Below, one piece after another: positions 26,925 to 36,142 of a stretch of DNA of 64,000 nt. Source of the stretch: Flexivirga endophytica (lineage in GTDB: Bacteria; Actinomycetota; Actinomycetes; Actinomycetales; Dermatophilaceae); assembly GCF_014640635.1 (NCBI RefSeq), contig NZ_BMHI01000001.1:1-64000 (forward strand), given 5' to 3'. The translations under genes were made by a program, and so were the position numbers. The first letter of the stretch is position 1; the number at the start of each line of letters is the position of its first letter. A model generated the notes under the pieces. It had not been told where the DNA came from, did no database searches, and was given only the letters and a program-made list of their open reading frames with translations.

Positions 26925-28739
26925 TCAGTCCGTCCGGTGCTGCTCGTGCGCGGTGTGCGCGATGGGGTTGGCCAGTGTGCCTACCAACTGCAGGGCACCG
27001 GTCGGATCGGCGAGGTCGACCATCTGCTCGTTGTTCCGCAACTGCAGCCGATTGAGGCAGGAGTGCGCGAATTCGTCGGCGAACAGATCGAATCGGTCGA
27101 ACCTGTCCTGCAACTGCGGCGCCGAGCGCTGATAGTCCGCTGCTGCCACAGCAACCGTGGCCCAGAAGGCAGCCGGATCGAGCATGTCCTCCGCGGCCAG
27201 GATTGCGCTCAGGTGTCGCAGGAAGCCGTCGAACACATCGGTGAAGATCGACAGCAGCTGGATGTCCTCCGGCACGTCGACCCGCACTCGTTCGACCTCC
27301 TCGGGAAGCGGGGTGTCGGCGGACATCACCGCGATCTCCTCGGCGAGGTCCTTCATGATGACCCGCTCGACCGCGCCGTTGTCGAGCACCAGGATGACGT
27401 TCTCGCCGTGCGGCATGAAGGCCAGGCCGTAGCGGTAGAAGCAGTGCAGCAGCGGCACGAGGTAGGCGTCGAGGTAGCCGCGCAGCCACTGCGTCGGGGT
27501 GAGTCCGGACTGCTCGATCAGGGCGCCGGCGATCGATCGGCCGTCGCGGTCGACGTGCAGCAGGGCGGCCATCGTCGACAGTTCGCGGCCGGGTTCGAGC
27601 TGGGCGACCGGACTCTCCCGCCAGAGCGCGGCAAGCATCTTGCGATAGGGGGAGTGGCGATCGGTCGCTGCCTCGAACTGCGCCGCGTGATAGCCGACGG
27701 CCGCGCGTTCGCGGATGATGCCGACGCCGGTGCGTTTCAACGAGTCGTCACCGGCGACCAGGTCGGCGAGCCAATCGTTGATCGCCGGAGTCGCCTTCAT
27801 GTATGCCGCGGAGAGCCCACGCATGAAGCCCATGTTGACCACCGAGAGGGCCGTCTTCACATAGTGTTTCGTCGGGTCGGAGACATTGAAGAAGGTCCGC
27901 ACCGACTGCTGCGCGCGATAGGCGTCGGTGCTTGCGCCGAGGAACACCAGCCGCTGCTGGGCGACCTCCGCAGCGAACGTGACCGACAGCTTGTTCCACC
28001 ACTGCCAGGGATGCACCGGGATGAGTGTGTGGTCGGCCGGCCGCAGCCCGCGATCACGCAGCTGTCGGTCGAAGTCGTCGACCTGCGCCCCGAGCTCGGA
28101 GCGGACGAACTCGTCGTACGACGTGTCACGGCAGGAGGTGAAGGTAGCGAGGTCACGCCGCGCCGCCAGCCACAACAGGTGCACATCCTGCGCGGATTCC
28201 GGTGCGAATGCCTGGTGTTCGTGCGATCCCCAGCCGACGCGGCCGCTGTTCGCGATGAAGCAGGGGTGCCCACCCACCATGCCGGCCTCGATGTCCTGGA
28301 AACCGGCAGCGACCAGTTCTCGACTCGTCGGTGGCCGCCCGGACAGCTTGAACGCGACAGCCGACAGCGTTGCCGCGATCTCTTCGAGGTACACCGGCAG
28401 CACTTCGTCCGAGAGGCCGAGCTCGGTGCGGAAATCGAGCACGAACTGCAACAGGTCGAGCGGGCGGTCCTCACCGGCGATGGTGCAGGTCACCGTAGGG
28501 GTGTCGATCTGCCAGTGGTCGAGTGGGAGCAGGCGAGCCGTGAAGGAGTAGGTCGAGTCACCGTCGTGCGGGGTGACGGACCAGCGACCGCCGCCGAGCT
28601 CGCTCGGGGCCAGCAGTCGTTCGTGACTGAACTCGCTGAGGGCTTTGGTCAGCAGGAACCGGTTCGCGGCGGCCCAGTCGGCCGGGTTGAGATGAGCGCA
28701 CGTCGTGTCGGCATGGACGGGGTAAGGGCTGATGGTCAC
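26925..28739 (-). CDS. desD: Desferrioxamine-type siderophore synthetase DesD (NIS synthetase)
   Basis: The 604-aa IucA/IucC-family product has the ATP/carboxylate-site regions GHPCFIANSGRVGWGSHEHQ and HTLIPVHPWQW and the C-terminal FhuF-like part with LALVYCxx-type strand YGLAFMPHGENVILV. In the pathway it joins and macrocyclises N-hydroxy-N-succinyl (or acetyl) cadaverine units. GTG 28739 overlaps the desC stop in a GTGA tetramer, which sets the start. It is the last gene of desABCD and is under the iron box at 32138-32156. Confidence 0.92.
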   Translation of the reverse strand: MTISPYPVHADTTCAHLNPADWAAANRFLLTKALSEFSHERLLAPSELGGGRWSVTPHDGDSTYSFTARLLPLDHWQIDTPTVTCTIAGEDRPLDLLQFVLDFRTELGLSDEVLPVYLEEIAATLSAVAFKLSGRPPTSRELVAAGFQDIEAGMVGGHPCFIANSGRVGWGSHEHQAFAPESAQDVHLLWLAARRDLATFTSCRDTSYDEFVRSELGAQVDDFDRQLRDRGLRPADHTLIPVHPWQWWNKLSVTFAAEVAQQRLVFLGASTDAYRAQQSVRTFFNVSDPTKHYVKTALSVVNMGFMRGLSAAYMKATPAINDWLADLVAGDDSLKRTGVGIIRERAAVGYHAAQFEAATDRHSPYRKMLAALWRESPVAQLEPGRELSTMAALLHVDRDGRSIAGALIEQSGLTPTQWLRGYLDAYLVPLLHCFYRYGLAFMPHGENVILVLDNGAVERVIMKDLAEEIAVMSADTPLPEEVERVRVDVPEDIQLLSIFTDVFDGFLRHLSAILAAEDMLDPAAFWATVAVAAADYQRSAPQLQDRFDRFDLFADEFAHSCLNRLQLRNNEQMVDLADPTGALQLVGTLANPIAHTAHEQHRTD

Positions 28740-29311
28740 GGGACTTTCCTGAGGGTCGTGGCGGTCCGGAATGCTTCGCGGGTGCACACGCTCAGCAAGG
28801 CGGTCTTCTCCGGCAGGGTGGTCTCACGTAGTGGCACGAAGCCGACGGCCTCGTTGAGCCGGTGGACTGCGGTGTTGCGTACATCCGGCTCGACGACCAC
28901 CCGGCGCACCGAGTCGTCGGCGAAGATCGCCGTCAGCACGGCCGAGATGACCGATCGGGTGAAGCCGTGGCGGGGCCTATCTGTCGGGGCGACCAGGAAG
29001 TGCATGCCGATGTCGCCCGGCTCGGCGTCGTACGCGCCGACGAGTTCGACGTGTGCCGGGTCGTAACGCTCCATCAGGAATGCCGGCGTCCCGTTCACGT
29101 AGCCGAGGAAGGCGTCGTGGTGGGGATCGGCGGCGATGCGCCGGTGCTCGGTGATGACGTCCTCGACAGAGGCATCAGCCATCATCCAGAAACTCGCCTT
29201 CGGGTGCGTCACCCATGACTGCACGACGGCGGCGTCGGACGCGGGATGGACCGGCCGGACGGCGAATTCGCCGCGTGCGTCGCGGTAGACGGTGCGCGGT
29301 GTGGTGGTCAC
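28736..29311 (-). CDS. desC: Siderophore acyltransferase DesC (GNAT)
   Basis: This 191-aa GNAT-fold protein of the siderophore type (AlcB/DesC) has [37 protein letters not shown] and the acyl-CoA-binding end [12 protein letters not shown]. It acylates N-hydroxycadaverine with succinyl- or acetyl-CoA to form the hydroxamate. GTG 29311 overlaps the desB stop by four bases; the longer frame into desB is rejected. It sits in the conserved order desA-B-C-D. Confidence 0.9.
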   Translation of the reverse strand: MTTTPRTVYRDARGEFAVRPVHPASDAAVVQSWVTHPKASFWMMADASVEDVITEHRRIAADPHHDAFLGYVNGTPAFLMERYDPAHVELVGAYDAEPGDIGMHFLVAPTDRPRHGFTRSVISAVLTAIFADDSVRRVVVEPDVRNTAVHRLNEAVGFVPLRETTLPEKTALLSVCTREAFRTATTLRKVP

Positions 29312-30606
29312 GAGACCGCCCCCGCGGGCGCGCCGAACTCCTGGAACGCGATCGACTTCTCGACCGGATAAGGCTCTCGGCCGGTCAGTTCCCGCACGAT
29401 GCACGAGTTGCGGTAGGCGCCCATCCCGAGGTCGGGCGACGACACGCTGTGCACGTGCTCACCGGCGCTCTGCACGAAGACATTGCCTCCGTCATGGTCC
29501 ACCGAGTAGTTGCGAGCGATGTCGAACCTGCCCCTGCTGTCGAAGCGGAGGCGGTCGCGGATCGGCGCCAGGAACTCCGGAACCGGGTGGTGGTAGCCGG
29601 TGGCGAAGACGAGGCCCTCGGTCTGCAGCGTGAAGGCCCGATCCTGTTCGTGCTGATGTAACCCCAAGGAATACGAACCTGATGCGGCGTCATAGGTGGC
29701 GCTCTCCAGGGTCGTGTTGGTGAGCATCCGAGTGGTCGGCGCCGAGTGCAGGCTCTGTGCGTAGAGCTCGTCGAAGATGCCGTTGATGAGGTCGGCATCG
29801 ATGCCCTTGGACAGCGACTTCTGCTGCTTCGCCAACCGGTGACGATCGTCCTCGGAGAGCGCGCTGAAGTAGTCGATGTAGTCGGGTGAGGTCATCTCGA
29901 GGGTCAGCTTGGTGTACTCCAGCGGGAAGAACCTGGGCGATCGGGTCACCCAGTTCAGTTGATAGCCAAGGGTTTCCTGGTCGCTCAAGAGATCGGAGAA
30001 GACCTCTGCTGCACTCTGGCCGCTGCCGATGACCGTGATGCTGCGCTTGGCCTGGAGAGCATCCTTGCGGGGCAAGTAATGAGCGTTGTGAACTGCATCG
30101 CCCGTCAGGCCGTGCGCGGCCGGTGGCAGGTAGGGGCTGCTGCCGGTGCCCAGGACCAGCTTCCGAGCGCGATGCTCGACGAGCTCGGCGGAGTCCGAGC
30201 GTCGCGAGATGACCCGGTAGGTCGCGTCCGTCTCGTCATACGTGATGGTCTGCACGTCGTGCCCGAACCGGATAGAGCCCAGGCCGTCTGCGGCCCAGCG
30301 GCAGTACTCGTTGTATTCACGCCGCAGCGGGAAGAACGATTCCCGGATGTAGAACGGGTAGATCCGCTCGCGTTGCTTCAGGAAGTTCAGGAAGCTGAAC
30401 GGCGACGTGGGGTCGGCGAGTGTGACCAGGTCCGCGAGGAACGGCACCTGCAGGGTGACACCGGGCAGCATCATGCCCGGGTGCCAGTCGAACGACGCAC
30501 CGCGTTCGAGGAAGACACCGTCGAGGTCGTCGAGCGGTTCGGTGAGGCACGCCAACCCGAGGTTGAACGGGCCGAGGCCGACAGCGACGAAATCATGCGT
30601 GGTCAT
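29308..30606 (-). CDS. desB: Cadaverine/lysine N-monooxygenase DesB
   Basis: This 432-aa flavin-dependent N-hydroxylase of the IucD/SidA/DesB family has the FAD site [11 protein letters not shown] near residue 8, the NADPH site [16 protein letters not shown] near 193 and the family motif [12 protein letters not shown] near 340. It hydroxylates a primary amine of cadaverine using O2 and NADPH. It lies 15 bp downstream of desA and is coupled to desC by a GTGA overlap. Confidence 0.93.
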   Translation of the reverse strand: MTTHDFVAVGLGPFNLGLACLTEPLDDLDGVFLERGASFDWHPGMMLPGVTLQVPFLADLVTLADPTSPFSFLNFLKQRERIYPFYIRESFFPLRREYNEYCRWAADGLGSIRFGHDVQTITYDETDATYRVISRRSDSAELVEHRARKLVLGTGSSPYLPPAAHGLTGDAVHNAHYLPRKDALQAKRSITVIGSGQSAAEVFSDLLSDQETLGYQLNWVTRSPRFFPLEYTKLTLEMTSPDYIDYFSALSEDDRHRLAKQQKSLSKGIDADLINGIFDELYAQSLHSAPTTRMLTNTTLESATYDAASGSYSLGLHQHEQDRAFTLQTEGLVFATGYHHPVPEFLAPIRDRLRFDSRGRFDIARNYSVDHDGGNVFVQSAGEHVHSVSSPDLGMGAYRNSCIVRELTGREPYPVEKSIAFQEFGAPAGAVS

Positions 30607-30621
30607 GGTGTGCTCCTCGCT

Positions 30622-32118
30622 TCAGGACGCCAGCGACGGCTCGGCGGGCAGCGGGGCAGACGCGTACGCGGCGATGAGCTCGAGCACCTCTGCGATGTCG
30701 TCGAGAGTTGTTCGTGGGTTGAGCAGGGTGAACTTCAGGAAGGTGCGGTCGTCGACGACGGTGCTTGCGATCATCGCCTCGGCGTTCGCCGAGAGTGCCG
30801 TCCGCGCAGCCAGGTTCGCCGCATCCAGCAGCTCCGGATCGAGCTCCGCGGCGTCGCTCGGAGCGAACCGGAACACGACGGTGCTCAGGTCGGACGTCGT
30901 GACGACGGTGAAGCGGGTGTCCGTGGCGATGAGTTCGTAGGCGGCGGAAGCAAGTTCGATGACACGGTCGAAGAGCTCGCCCACGGCGTCGGCGCCCATG
31001 ACGCGCAGCGTGAGCCAGAGCTTCAGCGCGTCGAAGCGGCGGGTCGTCTGCAGGCTCTTGTCTACCTGGTTCGGGATGCCGGCGCGCGCCATACGTGCTG
31101 GATTCAGATAGTCGGCGTGGTGCCTGCCCGGGTCCATCCACTCGGCACGACGGACCAGGACCGCGCTGGCACTGACCGGCTGGAAGAACGACTTGTGGAA
31201 GTCGATGGTTGCGGAGTGCGCGCGCTCGATGCCACGTAGGAGGCTTCGGCGCGTGGGCGAGACCAGCAGTCCGCCACCGTATGCCGCATCCACGTGCAGC
31301 CACACGGATTCGGGCTGTCGATCGACGATGTCGGCGATCTCGTCGAGCGGGTCGATCACGCCGAAGTCGGTGGTGCCGGCGGTCGCCACGACCGCCATCG
31401 GGATCGAGCCGTCGGCTCTCGCGGCGACGATGGCCGAGCGCAGTTCGTCCGTGTTCATGCGTCGGTTGCTGTCGGTGGCGACCGCGTGGACGGCCTCGGC
31501 AGGCAGGCCGAGTAGCCGCGCAGCAGTGCGAACGCTGAAATGACTGTCAGCAGAGGTGAAAACGCGCAGTCGGGAGACCGCCTCGACTCGATCGACGCCC
31601 CGACAGGCGAGGGCATGCTCCCGGGCCAGGTAGAGCGCGTGCAGGTTGGACTGGGTGCCGCCGCTGGTGAAGATGCCGTCCGCGAACTGCGGGTTGAACC
31701 CGAGCCGTTTGCAGGTCCAGTCGATGAGGCGTTGCTCGATCAGGGTGCCGCCGCCGCTCTGATCCCAGGTGTCCAGCGACGAATTGACAGCACTCGCAAT
31801 GGCATCCGCAGCCACGGCGGGCGTTGCGACAGGGCAGTTGAGGTGCGCGAGGTAGCGCGGATGATGGAAGTAGACCGCGTCTCGCAGATAGAGATCATCG
31901 AGTTCGCGCAGTGCACTGGATGTGTCGTCGAGGGGGCGGCTGAGGTCGATCGACTCGACGGCGCGCCGCGCGGCGCGATGGTCGACGCCCGAGAACGGCG
32001 CGGTGCAGTTCGTAAGCCGCCTGGACACGGTGGCGATGGCTCCGGCCAGATCACCTTCGTAGCGGTTGGGGCTGTGTCCGTCGAGCAGGAAATCGGCCGG
32101 GTCCGGGGGCAGGGGCAT
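30622..32118 (-). CDS. desA: PLP-dependent lysine decarboxylase DesA
   Basis: This 498-aa group II amino acid decarboxylase makes cadaverine from lysine, the first step of desferrioxamine synthesis. Visible motifs are LTSGGTQSNLHAL-type (FTSGGTQSNLHALYLAREH), the cofactor Asp in LHVDAAYGGG and the PLP lysine in TIDFHKSFFQP. The family also includes DOPA and diaminobutyrate decarboxylases; the des context decides. The iron box at 32138-32156 is only 20 bp upstream of the start, so the operon should be repressed when iron is plentiful. Confidence 0.93.
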   Translation of the reverse strand: MPLPPDPADFLLDGHSPNRYEGDLAGAIATVSRRLTNCTAPFSGVDHRAARRAVESIDLSRPLDDTSSALRELDDLYLRDAVYFHHPRYLAHLNCPVATPAVAADAIASAVNSSLDTWDQSGGGTLIEQRLIDWTCKRLGFNPQFADGIFTSGGTQSNLHALYLAREHALACRGVDRVEAVSRLRVFTSADSHFSVRTAARLLGLPAEAVHAVATDSNRRMNTDELRSAIVAARADGSIPMAVVATAGTTDFGVIDPLDEIADIVDRQPESVWLHVDAAYGGGLLVSPTRRSLLRGIERAHSATIDFHKSFFQPVSASAVLVRRAEWMDPGRHHADYLNPARMARAGIPNQVDKSLQTTRRFDALKLWLTLRVMGADAVGELFDRVIELASAAYELIATDTRFTVVTTSDLSTVVFRFAPSDAAELDPELLDAANLAARTALSANAEAMIASTVVDDRTFLKFTLLNPRTTLDDIAEVLELIAAYASAPLPAEPSLAS

Positions 32119-32137
32119 CGCGTCCTCTCATTGTTGG

Positions 32138-32156
32138 GTAGGCAAGCCTAACCTAA
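32138..32156 (-). promoter_or_regulatory. DtxR/IdeR-type iron box upstream of desA
   Basis: The minus strand reads TTAGGTTAGGCTTGCCTAC, matching 16 of 19 positions of the DtxR/IdeR consensus TTAGGTTAGSCTAACCTAA. It lies 20 bp upstream of desA. A second box stands before the siderophore-binding lipoprotein at 56 kb. Confidence 0.88.
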
Positions 32157-32261
32157 CAAGACAGAGGAGCATTGGCGCAACGTGGCATCAGCCACATTCG
32201 AATTCGTATGGCGCACAACGGGATCGCGGCCGTCGCGCCATACGGGACACGGCGGGAGCGC

Positions 32262-32298
32262 GAAAGACCCCGAGAACGAGGCGTTCTCGGGGCCTTTC
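32262..32298. terminator. Bidirectional terminator hairpin
   Basis: GAAAG-A-CCCCGAGAACG pairs with CGTTCTCGGGG-C-CTTTC around AGG, with A- and T-runs at the ends. It ends the FHA-ABC gene (stop at 32310, minus) and insulates the des promoter. Confidence 0.9.
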
Positions 32299-32309
32299 GG
32301 TGCAACGGG

Positions 32310-34970
32310 TCAGTCGACCGCCTTGCGCGTCAGCCGCCACTGGGTGACCGCGGAATACAGGGCAGCCAGGACGAGCAGCATCACGATCGACAGGATGAAC
32401 ACTCCGGCAGAGTGCTTCCACAACGGATCGGTCTGTGACGCCAGGATGTTGCGGACATCGGTGGTCGCGGCGGAGCCGGCATACCCCCACCGGGCGGGTG
32501 TCAGCCAGGAGAACTGCTCGAGGCCGATCCGTCCGTTGACGGGGAAGAGACCACCGCACAGGGCCAGTTGGGCCATGATCGAGATGACCAGCGCCGGCAT
32601 CGCCTGCTCCGACGTCTTGACCACGCTGGACAACAGCAGGCCGAGCGATGCCGCGGCGAACGCCGTCAGCCAGCACGCGATGATGATCTCCAGCATCGGC
32701 GACCCGAAGAGGATCGCGCCGTCGGGCATCGGCTTGCGCAGGCTCACCAGACCGACCATCAGGATCGACTGGAGCAGGTTGAGGACACCGAAGATCGTCA
32801 GCTTGCCGGCGAGATAGGCCTGCGGCGACAAGCCGACCGCGCGTTCGCGGTGATAGATCGCCCGCTCGCCGACGAGCTCGCGGATCGTCGCGGCGGTGCC
32901 CATGAAGACCGCACCGATGATCAGGAAGACCAGCAGTTGCAACGGCTCGGTGGTGTGGAACTTCACCTGGCCCGGGCCGGTGCCCAGCGGTGGCTGTTGT
33001 TTCAGACCGTGGCTTCCGGGCACCAGCATCGCGACCAGCGCGAGCGCGATGGGCAGCAGCAGCATGAAGATCGAATAGCCCCGGTCCGCGAGTATGACGC
33101 GGACATGACGCCGGGCCAGCGTCGACAGCTGTGACGGGATGCTCTGCTGCCGCGGCGGCTTCTCCAAGGGCGGCGGCTCGCGGCGCGGGGCGCTGAGCGG
33201 CCCCTCGACCTGCTCGTCCTCCAGCGGTGACTCCTTGAAGCGCCGCTGGGCGCCGTCGGGGTCCGCGGTCACCGAGGTGAAGACGTCGGCGAAGTCGGCG
33301 CTGCCGAAGAACGACAGCATCTCGTTCGGGGGGCCGAAGTAGGCGACCTTGCCGCCCGGTGCCAGCAACAGCACCTTGTCGCACACGTTGAGGTTGGCGA
33401 CGCTGTGCGTGATGACGCCGACCGTGCGACCGCCGTCGGCCAGCTGCCGCAGCGTCTGCATGACCTGCTTGTCCAGGCCCGGGTCCAGCCCGGACGTGGG
33501 CTCGTCGAGGAAGAGCAGCGACGGCTGGGTCAGCAGTTCGAGCAGGACCGAGGTGCGCTTGCGCTGGCCGCCGGAGAGTTTGTCGACGCGCGTGTGGGCG
33601 TGCTCGGTGAGGCCGAGCTCGGCCATCACCTCGTCGACGCGCCGGTTGCGCAGCTCGGCGGGCAGGTCGTCGGGGAAGCGGAGCTCGGCGGCGAAGCGCA
33701 GCGCCTGCTGGACCGTGAGCTGCCGGTGCACGACGTCGTCCTGCGGGACGACACCGATGCGGTGCCGCAGGTCCTGGAAGTTCTTGTAGAGGTCTCGTCC
33801 GTCGTAGTAGACCTCACCCTCGGTCGCGGGCTGCGAGCCGATCAGCGCCTTCAGCATCGTCGACTTGCCGGCGCCGGACGGACCGATGATCGCCAGCAGG
33901 CTGGAGCCCTCGAGCGCGAAGGACACGTCGTCCAGCAGCTTCTTGCCCTCCGGCAGGGTGAAGCTGAGGTGGTTGGCGACGAAGTTGACGTCACCTTCGT
34001 CGACGCTGGCGACCAGTTGCCCGTGGCGGACGGTGAAGCGGGAGTGGCCGACGGCCAGCAGGTCGCCCTCGCCCAGGTGGGCGCCCATGATGCGTTGACC
34101 ATTGACGTAGGTGCCGTTGCGGCTGCCGAGATCCTGCACGTCATATCCGCCGTGCGACGGCACCAGGCGGGCGTGCTGGCGAGAGGCCAGCAGGTCGTCC
34201 ACGACGATCTGGTTCTCGAGGCCGCGACCGATGGTGATGGCGCCGCCGTGGCCGCCCGCCGGGCCGGGATCGACCGGCATGACCTGTGGGGTCGAGCCGG
34301 TGACGGTGGCGTGGCCGGACGGCGTGATGGGCGCCCGCTGCTCGATCGGACCGCTGGGCAGTGAGTAGCGATCGAACACGACGCCGGTGTTGCTCGGCGC
34401 CGACGGGAGCGCGACCCGTTGCTTGCGCTCCCGGGTCGGCAGTGGCTGGCTGGTCGACCTGGCACGCGCCGACTGGGTCTGTTGCTGCGGCTGCTGCGGT
34501 CGCTGCGAGTGCGCGGGCAGTGACACCGCCGCGGCAGGAGCCGGCTGCTGGGATGCGCTCGGCGTGCGCACGCCTTGAGCCGGCGTCTGTGGAGTGCGTA
34601 TGGCGGCTCCGCTCGGCGCCGCCTGGAAGCGCACCTCGGGTCCGGCCGCACCGCCGATCCGCAGCGTGCTGCCCGGGCCGACGGCCATCGGCGCACTGAT
34701 CCTGGTGCCGTCCAGGAAAGTGCCGTTGGAACTGCCCCGATCGGTGACCGTCAGCTGCGTGCCGTCGAGCCGCAACTCCGCATGGCGACGGGACGCGAGG
34801 GCGTCGGTGATGACCAGATCACAGTCGAGCCCTCGGCCGATGACGACGGTCTGACCCGATTCCAACGGGACGGTCCGGCCTTCGCAGGAGACCCGGACGG
34901 AGAAGTTGGTAGCGATGACTGCTGCCCCTATGTACTCGATACGGCGCAGCGATGCTGCCGCCATGTGCAT
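32310..34970 (-). CDS. Rv1747-like FHA-FHA-ABC transporter (ATPase fused to permease)
   Basis: The 886-aa protein has FHA 1 at about 40-110 (VIGRGLDCDLVI, SRRHAEL, SSNGTF), a Pro/Gln-rich linker, FHA 2 at about 240-320 (TIGRGLENQIVV, SRQHARL, SRNGTYV) and an ABCG-type ATPase (GPSGAGKST, LSGGQRKRTSVLLEL, LLFLDEPTSGLD). Six C-terminal membrane helices follow. The architecture is that of M. tuberculosis Rv1747, an exporter whose FHA domains bind phosphothreonine sites made by PknF-type kinases. The kinase is not in the window. Another FHA protein starts 38 bp upstream and is probably co-transcribed. The ATG at 34970 is used; 34964 is an alternative. Confidence 0.92.
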   Translation of the reverse strand: MHMAAASLRRIEYIGAAVIATNFSVRVSCEGRTVPLESGQTVVIGRGLDCDLVITDALASRRHAELRLDGTQLTVTDRGSSNGTFLDGTRISAPMAVGPGSTLRIGGAAGPEVRFQAAPSGAAIRTPQTPAQGVRTPSASQQPAPAAAVSLPAHSQRPQQPQQQTQSARARSTSQPLPTRERKQRVALPSAPSNTGVVFDRYSLPSGPIEQRAPITPSGHATVTGSTPQVMPVDPGPAGGHGGAITIGRGLENQIVVDDLLASRQHARLVPSHGGYDVQDLGSRNGTYVNGQRIMGAHLGEGDLLAVGHSRFTVRHGQLVASVDEGDVNFVANHLSFTLPEGKKLLDDVSFALEGSSLLAIIGPSGAGKSTMLKALIGSQPATEGEVYYDGRDLYKNFQDLRHRIGVVPQDDVVHRQLTVQQALRFAAELRFPDDLPAELRNRRVDEVMAELGLTEHAHTRVDKLSGGQRKRTSVLLELLTQPSLLFLDEPTSGLDPGLDKQVMQTLRQLADGGRTVGVITHSVANLNVCDKVLLLAPGGKVAYFGPPNEMLSFFGSADFADVFTSVTADPDGAQRRFKESPLEDEQVEGPLSAPRREPPPLEKPPRQQSIPSQLSTLARRHVRVILADRGYSIFMLLLPIALALVAMLVPGSHGLKQQPPLGTGPGQVKFHTTEPLQLLVFLIIGAVFMGTAATIRELVGERAIYHRERAVGLSPQAYLAGKLTIFGVLNLLQSILMVGLVSLRKPMPDGAILFGSPMLEIIIACWLTAFAAASLGLLLSSVVKTSEQAMPALVISIMAQLALCGGLFPVNGRIGLEQFSWLTPARWGYAGSAATTDVRNILASQTDPLWKHSAGVFILSIVMLLVLAALYSAVTQWRLTRKAVD

Positions 34971-35007
34971 GTGTCAAGTTGACTGCACCCTATCGAGGAT
35001 CGACCGC

Positions 35008-35892
35008 TCAGACGTTCAGCAGCCAGCCATCGCGTACTTCGAACGTGGCGGCGCCGATGCCGATGCGGTCGCCCTCGGACAGATGCGTGCGTTCGACGCG
35101 CCGTCCATTGACATAGGTTCCGTTGCGGCTGCCCAGATCTTCCAGGACCAGCCCGTCCGCGTCCGCGGTGATGCGCACGTGCTGCCGGGAGACGAGCATG
35201 TCGTCGAGCACGATGGAGTTGTCCCGGCCGCGGCCGATGGTGAGCGCTTCCGGCTCCGGCTCGGCCGCCGGGTCCGCGACAGCGGGCGTCGTGACGGTCG
35301 CCGCCTCGTTGATCGAGGTGTCGTGCTGCGCCGGGGCGTCGTACGAGGGCCACTGCTGCTGCGGTGCCTGTTGCGCGGGCATCTGCGGCTGCTGTTGAGG
35401 CAGCTGCGGCTCGGCGGCCGGCGGCTGGTAATGCTCGGCGACCGGGGCGGCGGGCGGCGCCGCCTGGTAGGACTGCGGAGTCGCGGACTGCGCCTCCTGG
35501 GAGGACTGCCAGTGGTCGGCGACCTCCTGCGCGGTCTGCGCGCTCCCGGCGGAGACCCATGGCTGGTCGTGACCGGCCGGGGGAGCGAACTGCTGCGGCT
35601 GCTCGTCGGCGGGCGGAGCGAACGGAGCCGGGCCGCGCCAGGGAGCCTGTTCGGGCTGCGGCGGGGCGGAACTCCAGTCGATCGGTGCCGGCTGGACGGG
35701 CTGCTGCCACTGCTGTTGGTCACCCCACGGCTGCTGGCCCTGGGGCGCATCCCACTGCTGGCCCTGGCCGTATGGCGGAGGCGCACCCTGCGCTGAGCCT
35801 GCGTCATACCCCTGACCGGGCTGCCCTGGGTATGGCGGTTGACCCCATTGCTGCTGATGATCCGGCTGCGAGGGGTCATACGGGTTGCTCAT
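35008..35892 (-). CDS. FHA-domain protein with long Pro/Gln-rich N-terminus
   Basis: ATG 35892 follows GGAGGCCTCG; the longer frame to 36042 has no site and runs into the repeat. Residues 1-200 of 294 are low complexity (Gln, Pro, Ala, Gly; repeats such as QQWGQPPYPGQPGQGY), and about 205-290 form an FHA domain (LTIGRGRDNSIVLDD, SRQHVRI, SRNGTYVNGRRV). It should bind phosphothreonine peptides, with the disordered arm as tether. The neighbouring FHA-ABC exporter suggests a shared Ser/Thr-kinase signalling circuit. Confidence 0.88.
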   Translation of the reverse strand: MSNPYDPSQPDHQQQWGQPPYPGQPGQGYDAGSAQGAPPPYGQGQQWDAPQGQQPWGDQQQWQQPVQPAPIDWSSAPPQPEQAPWRGPAPFAPPADEQPQQFAPPAGHDQPWVSAGSAQTAQEVADHWQSSQEAQSATPQSYQAAPPAAPVAEHYQPPAAEPQLPQQQPQMPAQQAPQQQWPSYDAPAQHDTSINEAATVTTPAVADPAAEPEPEALTIGRGRDNSIVLDDMLVSRQHVRITADADGLVLEDLGSRNGTYVNGRRVERTHLSEGDRIGIGAATFEVRDGWLLNV

Positions 35893-36070
35893 CGAGGCCT
35901 CCATACAAGCGACATCCGAGGTGGCTCGCGGCCGAGCAGGTTCCGCGGGCACTGATGCCCAGCGTAACCCGCGACGAAAGTGGGGCCGACCCGTTCGACT
36001 AACCTGTGAGTGAGGAGCCATCCACACGACTTCATACAGCACCCTGCGAAATGCCTCCGTGAGGAAGACG

Positions 36071-36120
36071 GGTCCCCGCGACGTATCGGAGCGAGGGACG
36101 AGCGGAGAACTTCGTGGGGT
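36071..36120 (-). repeat. Interspersed repeat copy 2
   Basis: GGTCCCCGCGACGTATCGGA followed by GCGAGGGACGAGCGGAGAAC and TTCGTGGGGT, inverse orientation to copy 1. It lies between the FHA gene and ndh, 23 bp upstream of the ndh start, so the ndh leader or promoter region has been shaped by it. Confidence 0.8.
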
Positions 36121-36142
36121 ATTCGACTAGAGGCAGGTGCTG

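Noticed and set aside
26937-29066. 709-codon open frame on the plus strand
   Set aside because: It is the antisense shadow of desD and desC, with a composition typical of such frames.
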